A stretch of 64,000 nt of DNA from Streptomyces sp. CGMCC 4.7035 (lineage in GTDB: Bacteria > Actinomycetota > Actinomycetes > Streptomycetales > Streptomycetaceae): positions 7,977,001-8,041,000 of the forward strand of contig NZ_CP134053.1 in the NCBI RefSeq assembly GCF_031583065.1. The letters run 5' to 3'. Positions within the stretch are counted from its first letter, which is position 1; the number at the start of each line of letters is the position of its first letter. A program made the position numbers and the translations under genes. The notes under the pieces are model-generated. The model was not told where the DNA came from and did no database searches. It worked only from the letters and a program-made list of their open reading frames with translations. Positions 34,199 to 43,500 of the stretch are shown piece by piece.

Positions 34199-34747
34199 GG
34201 CTTCACAGGCTCCACGGCGGCAGACTCCACGGCCCGGTCCTACCTGTAGATTTTCGCTGTCCACAGAAGTTATCCACAGGTTGGCTTCTCGACCTGGGGA
34301 CAAGTCGACATCGTCGCGGCCTAAGTCGACAAAACCCTCAACCGGTCCCCAGCCTGTCCACTACCACGTTCGCCACAGTTGTCCACCTGTTTCCTTCGAT
34401 CAACACTTTGGGACGACCCTTTTACACACGAAAGTGTGTGTGGTGAGGGTTTAGGCGGTGAATTCTCCCTCTCGCCGCGACTTCCGGAATGATCACCCTC
34501 GAAATCCACAGATCTTCCGCACAGCCTGTGGATAACCCTGTCACCCGTGTGGACGCCTGTGGACAAGCGCGCCCCAAATCCCGTTCCTCTCAAGGGAGTC
34601 GAGTCAACGCGGCGTCGCCGCGCTGCTCCTCCCCGGGGAGCGGCCGACATTTATTGACACATAGCGTCATCAGCTCGTTACGACCCATAAGCCGCGGACC
34701 GAAATACAGAGTCGTGAGCCGGAACTCCGCACCGGTAGCCTTGAGGG
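34199..34747. promoter_or_regulatory. DnaA-box-rich intergenic region between pheA and serS
   Basis: DnaA-box-like 9-mers: CTGTCCACA (34257), TTATCCACA (34270), CTGTCCACT (34354), TTGTCCACC (34379), TGTGGATAA (34527, reverse of TTATCCACA) and TGTGGACAA (34558, reverse of TTGTCCACA). Three are perfect and three have one or two mismatches to TTGTCCACA/TTATCCACA. An ACACAC-GAAA-GTGTGT hairpin lies at 34423-34438, and AAACCCTCA / TGAGGGTTT flanks it. This is not oriC, since dnaA and dnaN are absent; a DnaA-titrating or regulatory cluster is the natural reading. A candidate -10 TAGCCT lies six bases before the serS GTG. Confidence 0.65.
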
Positions 34748-36025
34748 GTGATTGACCTTCGCCTGCTCCGTGAGGACCCCGACCGTGTTCGCGCCTCCCA
34801 GCGCGCCCGTGGAGAGGACGTCGCGCTCGTCGACGCCCTCCTCTCCGCCGACGAGCGGCGCAGGTCGTCCGGCGTCCGCTTCGACGAGCTCCGTTCCGAG
34901 CAGAAGGCGCTCGGCAAGCTGATCCCCAAGGCCTCGGGGGACGAGAAGGCCGAGCTGCTGAGGAAGGCCGAGCAGCTGAAGGCCGACGTCAAGGCGGCCG
35001 ACGCCGAGCAGAACGAAGCCGATGAGGAGACCCGGCGGCTGCTGCTCCAGATCGGCAACCTGGTGCACCCCGACGTCCCGGTCGGCGGCGAGGAGGACTT
35101 TGTCGTCCTGGAGACGCACGGCACCATCCGTGACTTCGGCGCCGAGGGCTTCGAGCCCAAGGACCACCTGGAGCTCGGCGAGGCGCTCGGCGCGATCGAC
35201 GTCGAGCGTGGCGCGAAGGTCTCCGGCTCGCGCTTCTACTACCTGACCGGCGTCGGCGCCTTGCTGGAGCTGGCGCTCGTCAACGCGGCGATCGCGCAGG
35301 CCACGGCGGCCGGGTTCACCCCGATGCTGACGCCGGCCCTGGTCCGCCCGCGCGCCATGGAGGGCACGGGCTTCCTGGGCCAGGCCGCCGAGAACGTGTA
35401 CCACCTGGAGAAGGACGACTTCTACCTGGTCGGCACCTCCGAGGTCCCGCTCGCGGCCTACCACATGGACGAGATCATCGACGCGGAGAAGCTGCCGCTG
35501 CGCTACGCGGGCTTCTCGCCGTGCTTCCGCCGCGAGGCCGGCACGTACGGCAAGGACACACGGGGCATCTTCCGTGTGCACCAGTTCGACAAGGTCGAGA
35601 TGTTCACGTTCGTCGACCCCGAGGACGCCGAGAACGAGCACAAGCGGCTCCTGGACTGGGAGAAGCAGTGGCTGACCTCGCTTGAGCTGCCGTTCCAGGT
35701 CATCGACGTGGCCACGGGCGACCTGGGCGCGTCCGCCTCGCGGAAGTACGACTGCGAGGCGTGGATCCCGACCCAGGGCAAGTACCGCGAGCTGACCTCG
35801 GCCTCGAACTGCGACGGCTTCCAGGCCCGCCGGCTGTCCGTCCGCATGCGGGACGGCAAGAAGGTGCAGCCGCTGGCGACGCTGAACGGCACGCTGTGCG
35901 CCGTGCCGCGCACCATCGTGGCGCTCCTGGAGAACCACCAGCTGGCCGACGGCTCCGTGCGGGTGCCCGAGGTCCTGCGCCCGTACCTGGGCGGCCGGGA
36001 GCTCCTGGAGCCCGTCGCCAAGTGA
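34748..36025 (+). CDS. serS: Seryl-tRNA synthetase
   Basis: 425 residues. An N-terminal coiled-coil arm (about 30-100, [33 protein letters not shown]) binds the long variable arm of tRNA-Ser. The class II core has motif 2 ([26 protein letters not shown]) and motif 3 ([19 protein letters not shown]). It charges tRNA-Ser with serine and would also charge tRNA-Sec. GTG start with no ribosome site and TAGCCT six bases upstream suggests a leaderless message. The stop overlaps the GTG of the next gene. Confidence 0.97.
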   Translation: MIDLRLLREDPDRVRASQRARGEDVALVDALLSADERRRSSGVRFDELRSEQKALGKLIPKASGDEKAELLRKAEQLKADVKAADAEQNEADEETRRLLLQIGNLVHPDVPVGGEEDFVVLETHGTIRDFGAEGFEPKDHLELGEALGAIDVERGAKVSGSRFYYLTGVGALLELALVNAAIAQATAAGFTPMLTPALVRPRAMEGTGFLGQAAENVYHLEKDDFYLVGTSEVPLAAYHMDEIIDAEKLPLRYAGFSPCFRREAGTYGKDTRGIFRVHQFDKVEMFTFVDPEDAENEHKRLLDWEKQWLTSLELPFQVIDVATGDLGASASRKYDCEAWIPTQGKYRELTSASNCDGFQARRLSVRMRDGKKVQPLATLNGTLCAVPRTIVALLENHQLADGSVRVPEVLRPYLGGRELLEPVAK

Positions 36026-36840
36026 GCACGGCCGAGCCCTCCGGTTTTCCGTACAAGCTGATAGCGACCGACCTCGACGGGACGCTCCTGCGCTCCGACG
36101 AGACGGTGTCGGAGCGCACGCGAGAGGCGCTCGCCGCGGCCTGCGCGGCGGGCGCAGCGCACATCGTCGTCACCGGGCGCTCGGTGCCGTGGACGCGCTA
36201 CGTCCTCGACGACCTCGGCTACCGGGGCCTCGCGGTGTGCGGCCAGGGGGCACAGGTGTACGACGCGGGGGAGCACCGGCTACTGACGTCGCTGACGCTG
36301 GACCGGCAGCTCGCGGGTCTCGCCCTGGCGAAGATCGAGGCGGAGGTGGGCCCTCTGCTGCTGGCGGCCAGCCGGGACGGGCTGGACGGCGAGGTCCTCG
36401 TCGGGCCCGGCTACCGGGTTCATGACGGACCGCTTCCCTACCAGCCGATCACGGACGCGGCGGACCTGTGGTCGGCGCCGCTGAACAAGGTGTACCTCCA
36501 GCACCCGACCCTGAGCGACGACGAACTGGCCGAGGCGGCGCAGCGGGCCGCCGGCGGTCTGGTCGGCGTGACGATGGCGGGCGAGGGAATCGTGGAGCTC
36601 CTCCCCCTCGGCCTGACCAAGGCGACGGGCCTGTCGCTGGCGGCACGCCGCCTGGGTGTGAAGGCCACGGAGACGATCGCCTTCGGCGACATGCCGAATG
36701 ACCTCCCGATGTTCGCGTGGGCGGCACACGGCGTGGCCATGGCCAACGCCCACGAGGACCTCAAGGCTGTCGCGGACGAAGTGACGTTGTCCAACGAGGA
36801 GGACGGCATCGCGGTGGTACTGGAGCGGTTGCTGGGTTAG
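36022..36840 (+). CDS. HAD-family hydrolase (Cof-type)
   Basis: 272 residues from the GTG at 36022, which overlaps the serS stop (GTGA). HAD motif I is [15 protein letters not shown], motif II VVTGRSV, motif III Lys in [10 protein letters not shown], and motif [13 protein letters not shown]. The C2-type cap between motifs II and III is typical of Cof phosphatases acting on small phosphorylated metabolites. It is a paralogue of the HAD gene at 45.1 kb. Substrate unknown. Longer frames upstream lie inside serS. Confidence 0.88.
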   Translation: MSTAEPSGFPYKLIATDLDGTLLRSDETVSERTREALAAACAAGAAHIVVTGRSVPWTRYVLDDLGYRGLAVCGQGAQVYDAGEHRLLTSLTLDRQLAGLALAKIEAEVGPLLLAASRDGLDGEVLVGPGYRVHDGPLPYQPITDAADLWSAPLNKVYLQHPTLSDDELAEAAQRAAGGLVGVTMAGEGIVELLPLGLTKATGLSLAARRLGVKATETIAFGDMPNDLPMFAWAAHGVAMANAHEDLKAVADEVTLSNEEDGIAVVLERLLG

Positions 36841-36881
36841 CCGGCTCGGTGTCGTGCGCCGGAAACGGTCGTGTCTTCTTG

Positions 36882-36985
<104 letters not shown>

Positions 36986-37275
36986 GGGTGGGCGGCCCGC
37001 GCGAAAGGCAATCGCGCGCTCGAAGCGGCCGCCCCGGGCAGCTCCCCGTGCGGGCGGGCTCGACGGAGGGGTAACTACTCCGGAGCCCGCCGCGGGCTGC
37101 CCTGTCGGGAGCTCGGCGTACTGCCGTGCATGGACATCGCCCAGCTCCTCTCCCAGAACGTGGCGCCGGCTCGATCCGGCGTCATGGACACCACCACTGT
37201 GCCGGTCCGCCGAATCGGGCGCCACTGAATAAATCCACCGGCACAAATCCACCGGTCTCGCGGCGCGTGCGGCCT

Positions 37276-37515
37276 CTACCGGCGGCGCCACCTGCGGCGG
37301 CGCGCCTTGCTGAAGAACCAGCCGGCGGGCGGCTCGTCGGTGCGCCACGGCTGCGGGTCGGGCGCTTCGTTGCGCCAGCGCGCGGCCAGCATCCGGGCGC
37401 GCGCGGACGGCTCCGAGGCCGACGCGGACCGTATGAAGTCCTCGTCGAACACGACGCCGTCCCAGCCGTCCCCGGCCTCGCCCGCCCCGTCTCCCTGTGG
37501 TGCCTGAGCTGCCAT
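37276..37515 (-). CDS. Small conserved-looking hypothetical protein
   Basis: 79 residues. The ATG at 37515 has AAGGAA seven bases upstream. An acidic, Gly-rich start with GWDGVVFDEDFIRSASASEPSARARMLAARWR is followed by PDPQPWRTDEPPAGWFFSKARRRRWRRR. The strongly basic end and the VVFDEDFI / ARARMLAARWR pattern recur in small Streptomyces proteins, so I think it is real. No domain, membrane segment or signal. Its position between the tRNA-like gene and an ABC operon does not suggest a role. Confidence 0.68.
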   Translation of the reverse strand: MAAQAPQGDGAGEAGDGWDGVVFDEDFIRSASASEPSARARMLAARWRNEAPDPQPWRTDEPPAGWFFSKARRRRWRRR

Positions 37516-37649
37516 CCCCGTTTCCTTCCGCTGTGCGTCCCCCTTGCCCAGTGTGCCCAGGCAGGTGTGAGACCGCTGTCAAAAAAGCCTTGAAACAGAG
37601 CAAGAAGACTTGAAAGAGAGTGACAAGAAGAAGAGCGGGGGACGAGCCT

Positions 37650-37684
37650 CCACGCGCGTGCACCTAAGGGATGCACACGCGTGG
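37650..37684 (-). terminator. Terminator of the ABC operon
   Basis: Arms 37650-37662 and 37672-37684 pair over 13 bp with one mismatch around a nine-base loop, 27 bases downstream of the permease stop. Confidence 0.7.
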
Positions 37685-37710
37685 AGCCGGTCAAAGTCCC
37701 GCGGGGCCCC

Positions 37711-38430
37711 TCACTCCTCGCCGGCCAGTGTCAGCGTCCGCAGCTTCTGTCCCGCGTACCAAGTGGCGGCCACGGTCACCGTGACGAGCAGCACCGTAGC
37801 GGTGGGCAGCTTCACGTCCGAGGTGACGAGAGCGCTGTCGGAGACCTTGTGGGCCACGGCGAGCGCCCACTGCTGGACGCTGAGCGTGCGCGCCCCGGAG
37901 ACCAGCGAGCCGAAGAGCGCCTCCCAGACCAGCGCGTAGACCAGCCCGAAGACCACCGCATGCCGGCTGACCGTGCCGAGCAGCAGGAACATCGCGGCGT
38001 ACGCGATGGAGGCGACCAGCGCCGCGACCGTGTACGCGACGGCGATCTGCTGGCCGTTGCCGTTGAGGATCATGCCCGCGATGAACGTCGGCAGCGCCGA
38101 GAACGCCATGGTGACGGCGATCGCGACGATCAGCTTGGTGAAGATGATCGTGGGCCGCTTCACCGGCTTGGCGAGCAGATACACCACCGAGCCGTCGTCG
38201 ATCTCGGGCCCGATCGCGCCTGTGCCCGCGATGACGCCGATGATCGGCACCATTGTGGCGAGCGCGAACCCGCCGAGCACGTTCTGGGCGACTTGGTCAT
38301 CGGGTCCGGTCAGCGTGCGCACGACCGCGGAGATCAGGATCAGCAGGACGGGCAGCGCGCCGAGGATGAGGGCCCTGCGGCGGCCGAGCAGGCCCCGGTA
38401 GGTGAGCCGGGCGACTGTGGGGTCGTACAT
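37711..38430 (-). CDS. ABC transporter permease
   Basis: 239 residues with six hydrophobic segments (about 19-39, 53-73, 90-118, 128-150, 155-175 and 208-226). MYDPTVARLTYRGLLGRRRALILGALPVLLILISAV is the typical start of ABC-2 type permeases. EIDDGSVVYLLAKPVKRPTIIFTKL is the conserved cytoplasmic loop. It pairs with the ATPase gene ten bases upstream. Substrate unknown; the two adjacent ATPase/permease pairs probably form one exporter system. Confidence 0.85.
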   Translation of the reverse strand: MYDPTVARLTYRGLLGRRRALILGALPVLLILISAVVRTLTGPDDQVAQNVLGGFALATMVPIIGVIAGTGAIGPEIDDGSVVYLLAKPVKRPTIIFTKLIVAIAVTMAFSALPTFIAGMILNGNGQQIAVAYTVAALVASIAYAAMFLLLGTVSRHAVVFGLVYALVWEALFGSLVSGARTLSVQQWALAVAHKVSDSALVTSDVKLPTATVLLVTVTVAATWYAGQKLRTLTLAGEE

Positions 38431-38440
38431 CTTCGGCCTC

Positions 38441-39352
38441 CTACGCCGCGACCAGATACGAGAAGACGGACTCGAGGGACTCGTCGGACGGCGAGACCGT
38501 GAGCAGCCGGATGCCGTGCTCGCGCGCGACCTTCGGCAGCAGGACCGTGAACCGGCCGAAGTCGACCGCCTGGATGCGCAGCGCGCCCTCCGCGAGGTCC
38601 ACTTCGATGCCCGAGGTCGACGGGTCGGCGATGAGCGCGGCCGCGAGCGCCCGGTCGTCGCTGGAGCGCACCAGGTAGCGGTGCGGGCGGTCGGTCATCA
38701 GGCGGCGGATCTTGCGGAAGTCGCCGCTCGCCGCGTGCCGTCCGGCGACGATCACCTCGATGTGCGAGGCCAGTTGCTCGACCTCTTCGAGGATGTGGGA
38801 CGAGAACAGCACCGTGCGGCCCTCGGCACCCATGCGCCGCAGCAGCTCCATGAGCTGCATGCGCTGGCGCGGGTCCATGCCGTTGAACGGCTCGTCGAGC
38901 AGCAGCAGGGACGGGTCGTGCACCAGCGCGGACGCCATCTTCACGCGCTGGCGCATGCCCTTGGAGTACGTGGAGATCTTCCGGTCCTGCGCGTACTCCA
39001 TCTCGACCGTGGCGAGGGCGCGCTGGGCCGCCTTCGCGCCCAGTCCGTGCAACTCGGCGTTGGCGACGACGAATTCGCGGCCGGTGAGGAAGTCGTACAT
39101 CGCCTCACGCTCGGGGACGATGCCGATGTGCCTGTAGATCTGCTCGTTGCGCCACACGGGCTGTCCGTCGAGGGTGACGGAGCCGGTGGAAGGGGCGAGG
39201 AAGCCGCCCATCATGTTGATGAGGGTGGATTTCCCCGCGCCGTTCGGGCCAAGCAGACCGGTGACACCAGGGCCGACGGTCATGGTTACGTCGTTGACGG
39301 CGACCACGTTGCCGAACCAGCGCGAGACGTGGTCGATGGAAAGCGTGGTCAC
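38441..39352 (-). CDS. ABC transporter ATP-binding protein
   Basis: 303 residues from the GTG at 39352, which overlaps the stop of the upstream permease (GTGA). Walker A GPNGAGKST (about 36-44), signature YSKGMRQRVKMA, Walker B LLLLDEPFNGMDP, and the switch His in VLFSSHILEEVE. A C-terminal domain of about 85 residues (YLVRSSDDRALAAALI) is typical of ABC-2 type exporters such as antibiotic or multidrug exporters. The long frame extending to 40060 is a shadow of the permease gene. Confidence 0.9.
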   Translation of the reverse strand: MTTLSIDHVSRWFGNVVAVNDVTMTVGPGVTGLLGPNGAGKSTLINMMGGFLAPSTGSVTLDGQPVWRNEQIYRHIGIVPEREAMYDFLTGREFVVANAELHGLGAKAAQRALATVEMEYAQDRKISTYSKGMRQRVKMASALVHDPSLLLLDEPFNGMDPRQRMQLMELLRRMGAEGRTVLFSSHILEEVEQLASHIEVIVAGRHAASGDFRKIRRLMTDRPHRYLVRSSDDRALAAALIADPSTSGIEVDLAEGALRIQAVDFGRFTVLLPKVAREHGIRLLTVSPSDESLESVFSYLVAA

Positions 39353-40257
39353 AGTCCGGCCTTTCGGTAGCGGCGCGTCAGCAGGCCGTAGCTGCCCGCG
39401 ATGAGTCCCAGGACGACGAGGAGGTAGACGACTCCCTGCGCGGCCGAGGGTCCTTCCCCTCCAGGGAAGGAGGAGGACGCGCCGAGGAAGGCGGTCTGTA
39501 CACCGTCGATGAGCGTGACGGGCGAGAACAGTCCCATCCAGACGATGGCGGCGGAGCCGTCCGATTGGGTCTCCGCGATGGCCTGGATGGTGGAGACCGC
39601 CCCGTACGAAATGGTCAGGACGGCGATGACGGCGGCGATGCCGAAGCCGCGCCGGGGCGTGACCGCGGCGATGACCAGGCTGATCCCGGAGAAGAGCAGG
39701 GAGAGCAGCGCCACGGAGACCAGTCCCTCGGCGAATCCCTTCGTCTGGTGGGAGAAGTCCAGCTTGGCGAGCAGCGCGCCCACGTAGAGGACCAGCAGGG
39801 GCGCGGCGGTCAGGATGAACATCGCCGAGGCCAGGGCCGCGTACTTGGCGCGGACGTAGTCGGCGGTCTCGATCGGACGCGAGAAGTACAGCGGCACGGT
39901 CTTGAAGCGCAGGTCGCGAGAGACCGACTGGGGCGCCTGCGAGGCGACGTAAAGACCGATGAGGGCCTGCATGATGATCGCGTAGCGCGTGTATTCGACG
40001 GGCAGGTCCTTCGCCTTGGTGGCGACGGCGACCGCCACCATGATCAGCGCGGGCGCGCACATCACCACGAACAGCAGCATCGGCAGCACTTTGGACTTCA
40101 CCGAGCGGCCGAGGCCGTAGGCCCCGCGCAGGGACTGCGAGTACAGCGAGCGGCGGGCGTAGGCGCGGCCCAGGCGCGGGCCGTCGTACGAGCGGTAGCC
40201 GATGTTGTGGATTCGGGTCTGCTCGGCCGCTCGGGCCGTGGGCTGCTCAACCGCCAT
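39349..40257 (-). CDS. ABC transporter permease
   Basis: 302 residues. A cytoplasmic start with RIHNIGYRSYDGPRLGRAYARRSLYSQSLRGAYG is the conserved lead of this actinobacterial ABC-2 permease group. Six hydrophobic segments follow, from about residue 58 to 297. The loop PLYFSRPIETADYVRAKY contacts the ATPase. It overlaps the upstream ATPase gene by 11 bases and the downstream one by four, so the four genes form one operon (41215 to 37711). Confidence 0.87.
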   Translation of the reverse strand: MAVEQPTARAAEQTRIHNIGYRSYDGPRLGRAYARRSLYSQSLRGAYGLGRSVKSKVLPMLLFVVMCAPALIMVAVAVATKAKDLPVEYTRYAIIMQALIGLYVASQAPQSVSRDLRFKTVPLYFSRPIETADYVRAKYAALASAMFILTAAPLLVLYVGALLAKLDFSHQTKGFAEGLVSVALLSLLFSGISLVIAAVTPRRGFGIAAVIAVLTISYGAVSTIQAIAETQSDGSAAIVWMGLFSPVTLIDGVQTAFLGASSSFPGGEGPSAAQGVVYLLVVLGLIAGSYGLLTRRYRKAGL

Positions 40258-41215
40258 GGCCGACCGCCTCCTTCCGCTGCTCGTCGCTGTTCTGGAAGAC
40301 CTCCGCGATGTGGTGCCGGCGTTGCTCCATGCGGACCAGGCCGAGGCCCAGGTCGGCGACGACGTCCCGGACGAGGTCGTACGTCTGCTCGCCCTCCGCG
40401 GTCAGCAGCAGGATGTGCCCGGCGCCCGGCAGACCGCTGCCGTCGTGCGCGGTCACCCCGCGCGCGTGGAGCGCGTCGCGCACCGCGCGGGTGCCGTCCG
40501 GGTGCTCGTCGGTGTCGGTGACCTCGATCGCGAGGGTCGTGGTGGTCTGGGTGAAGTCCCTGGTGGAGCTGGAACGCAGGAGCTTGCCGCCGTCGACGAC
40601 CACGACGTGGTCGCAGGTGCGCTCCAGCTCGCCCAGGAGATGGGAGGTGACCAGGACCGAGATGCCGAAGTCCGTGTGGATGCGACGGATCAGGCCGAGC
40701 ATCTCGTCGCGGCCGACCGGGTCGAGGCCGTTGGTCGGTTCGTCCAGGAAGACCAGCTGCGGGTCGTGGACCAGGGCCTGGGCGAGCTTCACGCGCTGCT
40801 TCATACCGGTCGAGTAGCCACCGATGGGGCGGTAGCGCTCCTCGTACAGGCCGACGTGGCGCAAGGTGTCCGCCGTGCGCTCGCGCGCCGCGGCCGGCGG
40901 CAGGCCGGACATGCGCGCCATGTGGACGACGAACTCCGTGGCCGACACATCGGGCGGCAGGCAGTCGTGCTCCGGCATGTACCCCACGCGCTCGCGGATG
41001 GCGCCGCCCTTGGTGGCGACATCGAGTCCGAGCACCTCGGCACGGCCCTCGGTGGCGGGGGACAGACCCAGCAGGATCTTGATCAGTGTGGACTTGCCGG
41101 CTCCGTTGGCACCGACGAGCCCCGTCACACCGGGTCCGACGTCCACGGAGAGCCGGTCAAGCGCGGTCACCCTCGGGAACCGCTTGCTCAGGCTTTCGGT
41201 CGCGATCACAGTCAC
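40247..41215 (-). CDS. ABC transporter ATP-binding protein
   Basis: 322 residues from the GTG at 41215. Walker A GANGAGKST (about 37-45), signature YSTGMKQRVKLA, Walker B LVFLDEPTNGLDP, switch His in VLVTSHLLGELE. The C-terminal regulatory segment DALHARGVTAHDGSGLPGAGHILLLTA follows. It is the first gene of the ABC operon. The frame to 41419 has no other support. A DnaA-box pair lies about 130-160 bases upstream of the start. Confidence 0.9.
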   Translation of the reverse strand: MTVIATESLSKRFPRVTALDRLSVDVGPGVTGLVGANGAGKSTLIKILLGLSPATEGRAEVLGLDVATKGGAIRERVGYMPEHDCLPPDVSATEFVVHMARMSGLPPAAARERTADTLRHVGLYEERYRPIGGYSTGMKQRVKLAQALVHDPQLVFLDEPTNGLDPVGRDEMLGLIRRIHTDFGISVLVTSHLLGELERTCDHVVVVDGGKLLRSSSTRDFTQTTTTLAIEVTDTDEHPDGTRAVRDALHARGVTAHDGSGLPGAGHILLLTAEGEQTYDLVRDVVADLGLGLVRMEQRRHHIAEVFQNSDEQRKEAVGHGG

Positions 41216-41541
41216 GTCATCGACAGTAGTGACGCGGACCACTGCCGTCGTCAGACCGCAGAGCTGTCTGCGGGTCAACCTCCAGTCGTACGGGCCCGTA
41301 GGGGTACCGACCCTGAGGTCGAACACCGGGCGGTCACACGGGCCGCGTTGTCCACGTCGCCATGGTTGTCCACAGGCTGTGCACCCGCCTGTTGACGCGG
41401 CCTCTAACAACTGCGACATTCACCGGAGTCACCTTACGAACACGTACCGCTGTCGACGCACACGGAGCGGTGACATCGACGGCGGTGGCGGGGGAACTCT
41501 GTGGTCGATCTGCCGCATGTGCGGTGCTGGATGGAGGGCAC
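41216..41541. promoter_or_regulatory. Divergent spacer with a DnaA-box pair
   Basis: TTGTCCACG (41348-41356, one mismatch) and TTGTCCACA (41366-41374, perfect) are in the same orientation, 18 bases apart. The region separates the ABC operon from the hydrolase/SDR gene and must hold both promoters. Nothing else recognised. Confidence 0.5.
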
Positions 41542-43188
41542 ATGACAGCGCGCGAGCGCCGGGTGCGGACGGGCGGAATAGAGCTGTGCGTGGCCGAGTT
41601 GGGGGACGCGGCACAGCCGACGATCGTCCTCGTGCACGGTTATCCGGACAGCAAGGAGGTCTGGTCGGAGGTGGCCGTCCGCCTCGCCGAACGCTTCCAT
41701 GTCGTGCTCTACGACGTTCGTGGCCACGGCCGGTCCACGGCGCCGAAGCCGCTGCGCGGCGGGTTCACGCTGGAGAAGCTGACGGACGACTTCCTGGCGG
41801 TCGTGGACGCGGTCAGCCCGGACCGGCCGGTGCACCTGGTGGGGCACGACTGGGGCTCGGTGCAGTCCTGGGAGTTCGTCACCGTGAAGCGCACCGAGGG
41901 CCGGATCGCGTCCTTCACCTCGATGTCCGGCCCGTCCCTGGACCACTTCGGGCACTGGATCAAGCAGCGGATACGGCGGCCGACCCCGCGCCGGGTGGGT
42001 CAACTCCTCGGCCAGGGCGCCAAGTCCTGGTACGTGTACCTGCTGCACACCCCCGTCGTGCCGGAACTGGCCTGGCGCGGCCCGCTCGGCAGACACTGGC
42101 CCAAGATCCTCGAGCGCGTCGAGAAGGTCACCGGAGACGGCTACCCGACCCCCTCGCTGCCCACGGACGCGGCACACGGCGCCTGGCTGTACCGCGACAA
42201 CGTACGGTCCCGGCTGAGCCACCCGCGCACCGACGCGTACGCGCACGCGCCCGTGCAACTCATCACGCCCCTCGGCGACTCGTTCCTGTCGGAGCGGCTG
42301 TACGACGAGCTGGAGCTGTGGGCACCGCGGCTGACCCGCCGTACGCTGCCCGCCAAGCACTGGATTCCCCGCACCCGGCCCGATCAACTGGCCATGTGGA
42401 TCACGGAGTTCGTGACCTCGGCCGAAGCCGGACGGCCCGCGCCGGTGGCGAGCGGCCGGTACGCGGACCGGTTCGGCGGACAGCTGGTGCTGGTCACCGG
42501 CGCGGGCAGCGACATCGGGCGGGCCACGGCGTGCGCCTTCGCCGAGGCCGGCGCGCGCGTGGTGGCCGTCGACCGGGACCCGGAAGGCGCGGCCCGCACG
42601 GCAGAGCTGTCCCGGCTGAACGGCGCCCCGGAAGCGTGGGCCGAGACGGTCGACATCTGCGACGAGCAGGCCATGGAGAAGCTGGCCGAGAAGGTCGCCC
42701 TCGCATACGGGGTGGTGGACGTGCTGGTGAACAACTCCGGTACCTCCCCGTCCGGTTCCTTCTTCGACACGACCACCGAGGACTGGCGGAAGGTCCTCGA
42801 TGCCGGCCTGTGGGGCGTCATCCACGGATGCCGGATCTTCGGGAGGCAGATGGCCGAGCGCGGACAGGGCGGCCACATCGTCAACACCGCGCCGGCGGCG
42901 GCGTATCGGCCGTCCAAGGCACTACCCGCCTACAGCACCTCCGAAGAGGCGGTCCTGGCGCTCAGCGAATGCCTCCGCTCCGAGCTCGCCGGCCAGGGCA
43001 TCGGGGTGTCGGCGCTCAGCCCAGGCTTCGTCAACACGCCGCAGAAGGTCGCGGACGCCGTACTGCGGGCCGTCGTGCGCAACCAGGCGGTCGTGCCGGT
43101 TACTTGGGAGGCGCGCGGGGCACGCCTGATGTCCCGCTTCACGCCCGGCGCACTGCGCGCGATCGCACGGTTGAGGCCGCCGCGGTGA
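41542..43188 (+). CDS. Alpha/beta hydrolase fused to a degenerate short-chain dehydrogenase
   Basis: 548 residues from the ATG at 41542, with GGAGG four bases upstream. Residues 1-285 form an alpha/beta hydrolase with HGYPDS (oxyanion motif) and GHDWGS, where the nucleophile is Asp as in epoxide hydrolases. Residues 300-548 form an SDR domain. In the SDR, the cofactor loop reads VTGAGSDIGRA (usually GSGIG). The catalytic Ser segment reads NTAPAAAYRP (usually IAS), and YxxxK reads YSTSE. Three key positions are thus altered and the SDR part is probably inactive. Such fusions with intact SDRs are common in actinobacteria. Substrate unknown. Confidence 0.87.
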   Translation: MTARERRVRTGGIELCVAELGDAAQPTIVLVHGYPDSKEVWSEVAVRLAERFHVVLYDVRGHGRSTAPKPLRGGFTLEKLTDDFLAVVDAVSPDRPVHLVGHDWGSVQSWEFVTVKRTEGRIASFTSMSGPSLDHFGHWIKQRIRRPTPRRVGQLLGQGAKSWYVYLLHTPVVPELAWRGPLGRHWPKILERVEKVTGDGYPTPSLPTDAAHGAWLYRDNVRSRLSHPRTDAYAHAPVQLITPLGDSFLSERLYDELELWAPRLTRRTLPAKHWIPRTRPDQLAMWITEFVTSAEAGRPAPVASGRYADRFGGQLVLVTGAGSDIGRATACAFAEAGARVVAVDRDPEGAARTAELSRLNGAPEAWAETVDICDEQAMEKLAEKVALAYGVVDVLVNNSGTSPSGSFFDTTTEDWRKVLDAGLWGVIHGCRIFGRQMAERGQGGHIVNTAPAAAYRPSKALPAYSTSEEAVLALSECLRSELAGQGIGVSALSPGFVNTPQKVADAVLRAVVRNQAVVPVTWEARGARLMSRFTPGALRAIARLRPPR

Positions 43189-43500
43189 CCGACGTCCACT
43201 GTCGAACTTCCCATCTGGCTGGGGCTGTTCACCAAGTGCTTTTTGCGTGAGCCCGTTTGGCGTGAAGTAATTCGCGCCTGTGTCACCATGCCCGGCCGAA
43301 CAGCCGGTCGTCCCATATGGATTGGACGAATAGGCGATACATCGCATGAAAATGTACATAGTTGACGAACTACCCTGAAACGACTGCCGAGTTGTCCACA
43401 GAGTCGTCAATTAGCCTGTGGATAACCACACTTGGTTGTGGATCAAACATCCGGCACAAAATCATGTGCGTGATCCGCGTCTCTCCCGCACGCTGGAAGG
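43189..43500. promoter_or_regulatory. Spacer upstream of kptA with three DnaA-like boxes
   Basis: TTGTCCACA (43392-43400, perfect), TGTGGATAA (43417-43425, perfect reverse TTATCCACA) and TGTGGATCA (43437-43445, one mismatch) fall within 54 bases. The preceding 200 bases are relatively AT-rich for this chromosome. No gene is evident. Confidence 0.6.

Noticed and set aside
34199-34747. The pheA-serS spacer as the replication origin oriC
   Set aside because: The Streptomyces origin lies between dnaA and dnaN and has about twenty boxes; here there are fewer, and neither gene is present.
34600-34747. T-box leader before serS
   Set aside because: No T-box sequence, antiterminator or specifier stem was found, and serS appears leaderless.
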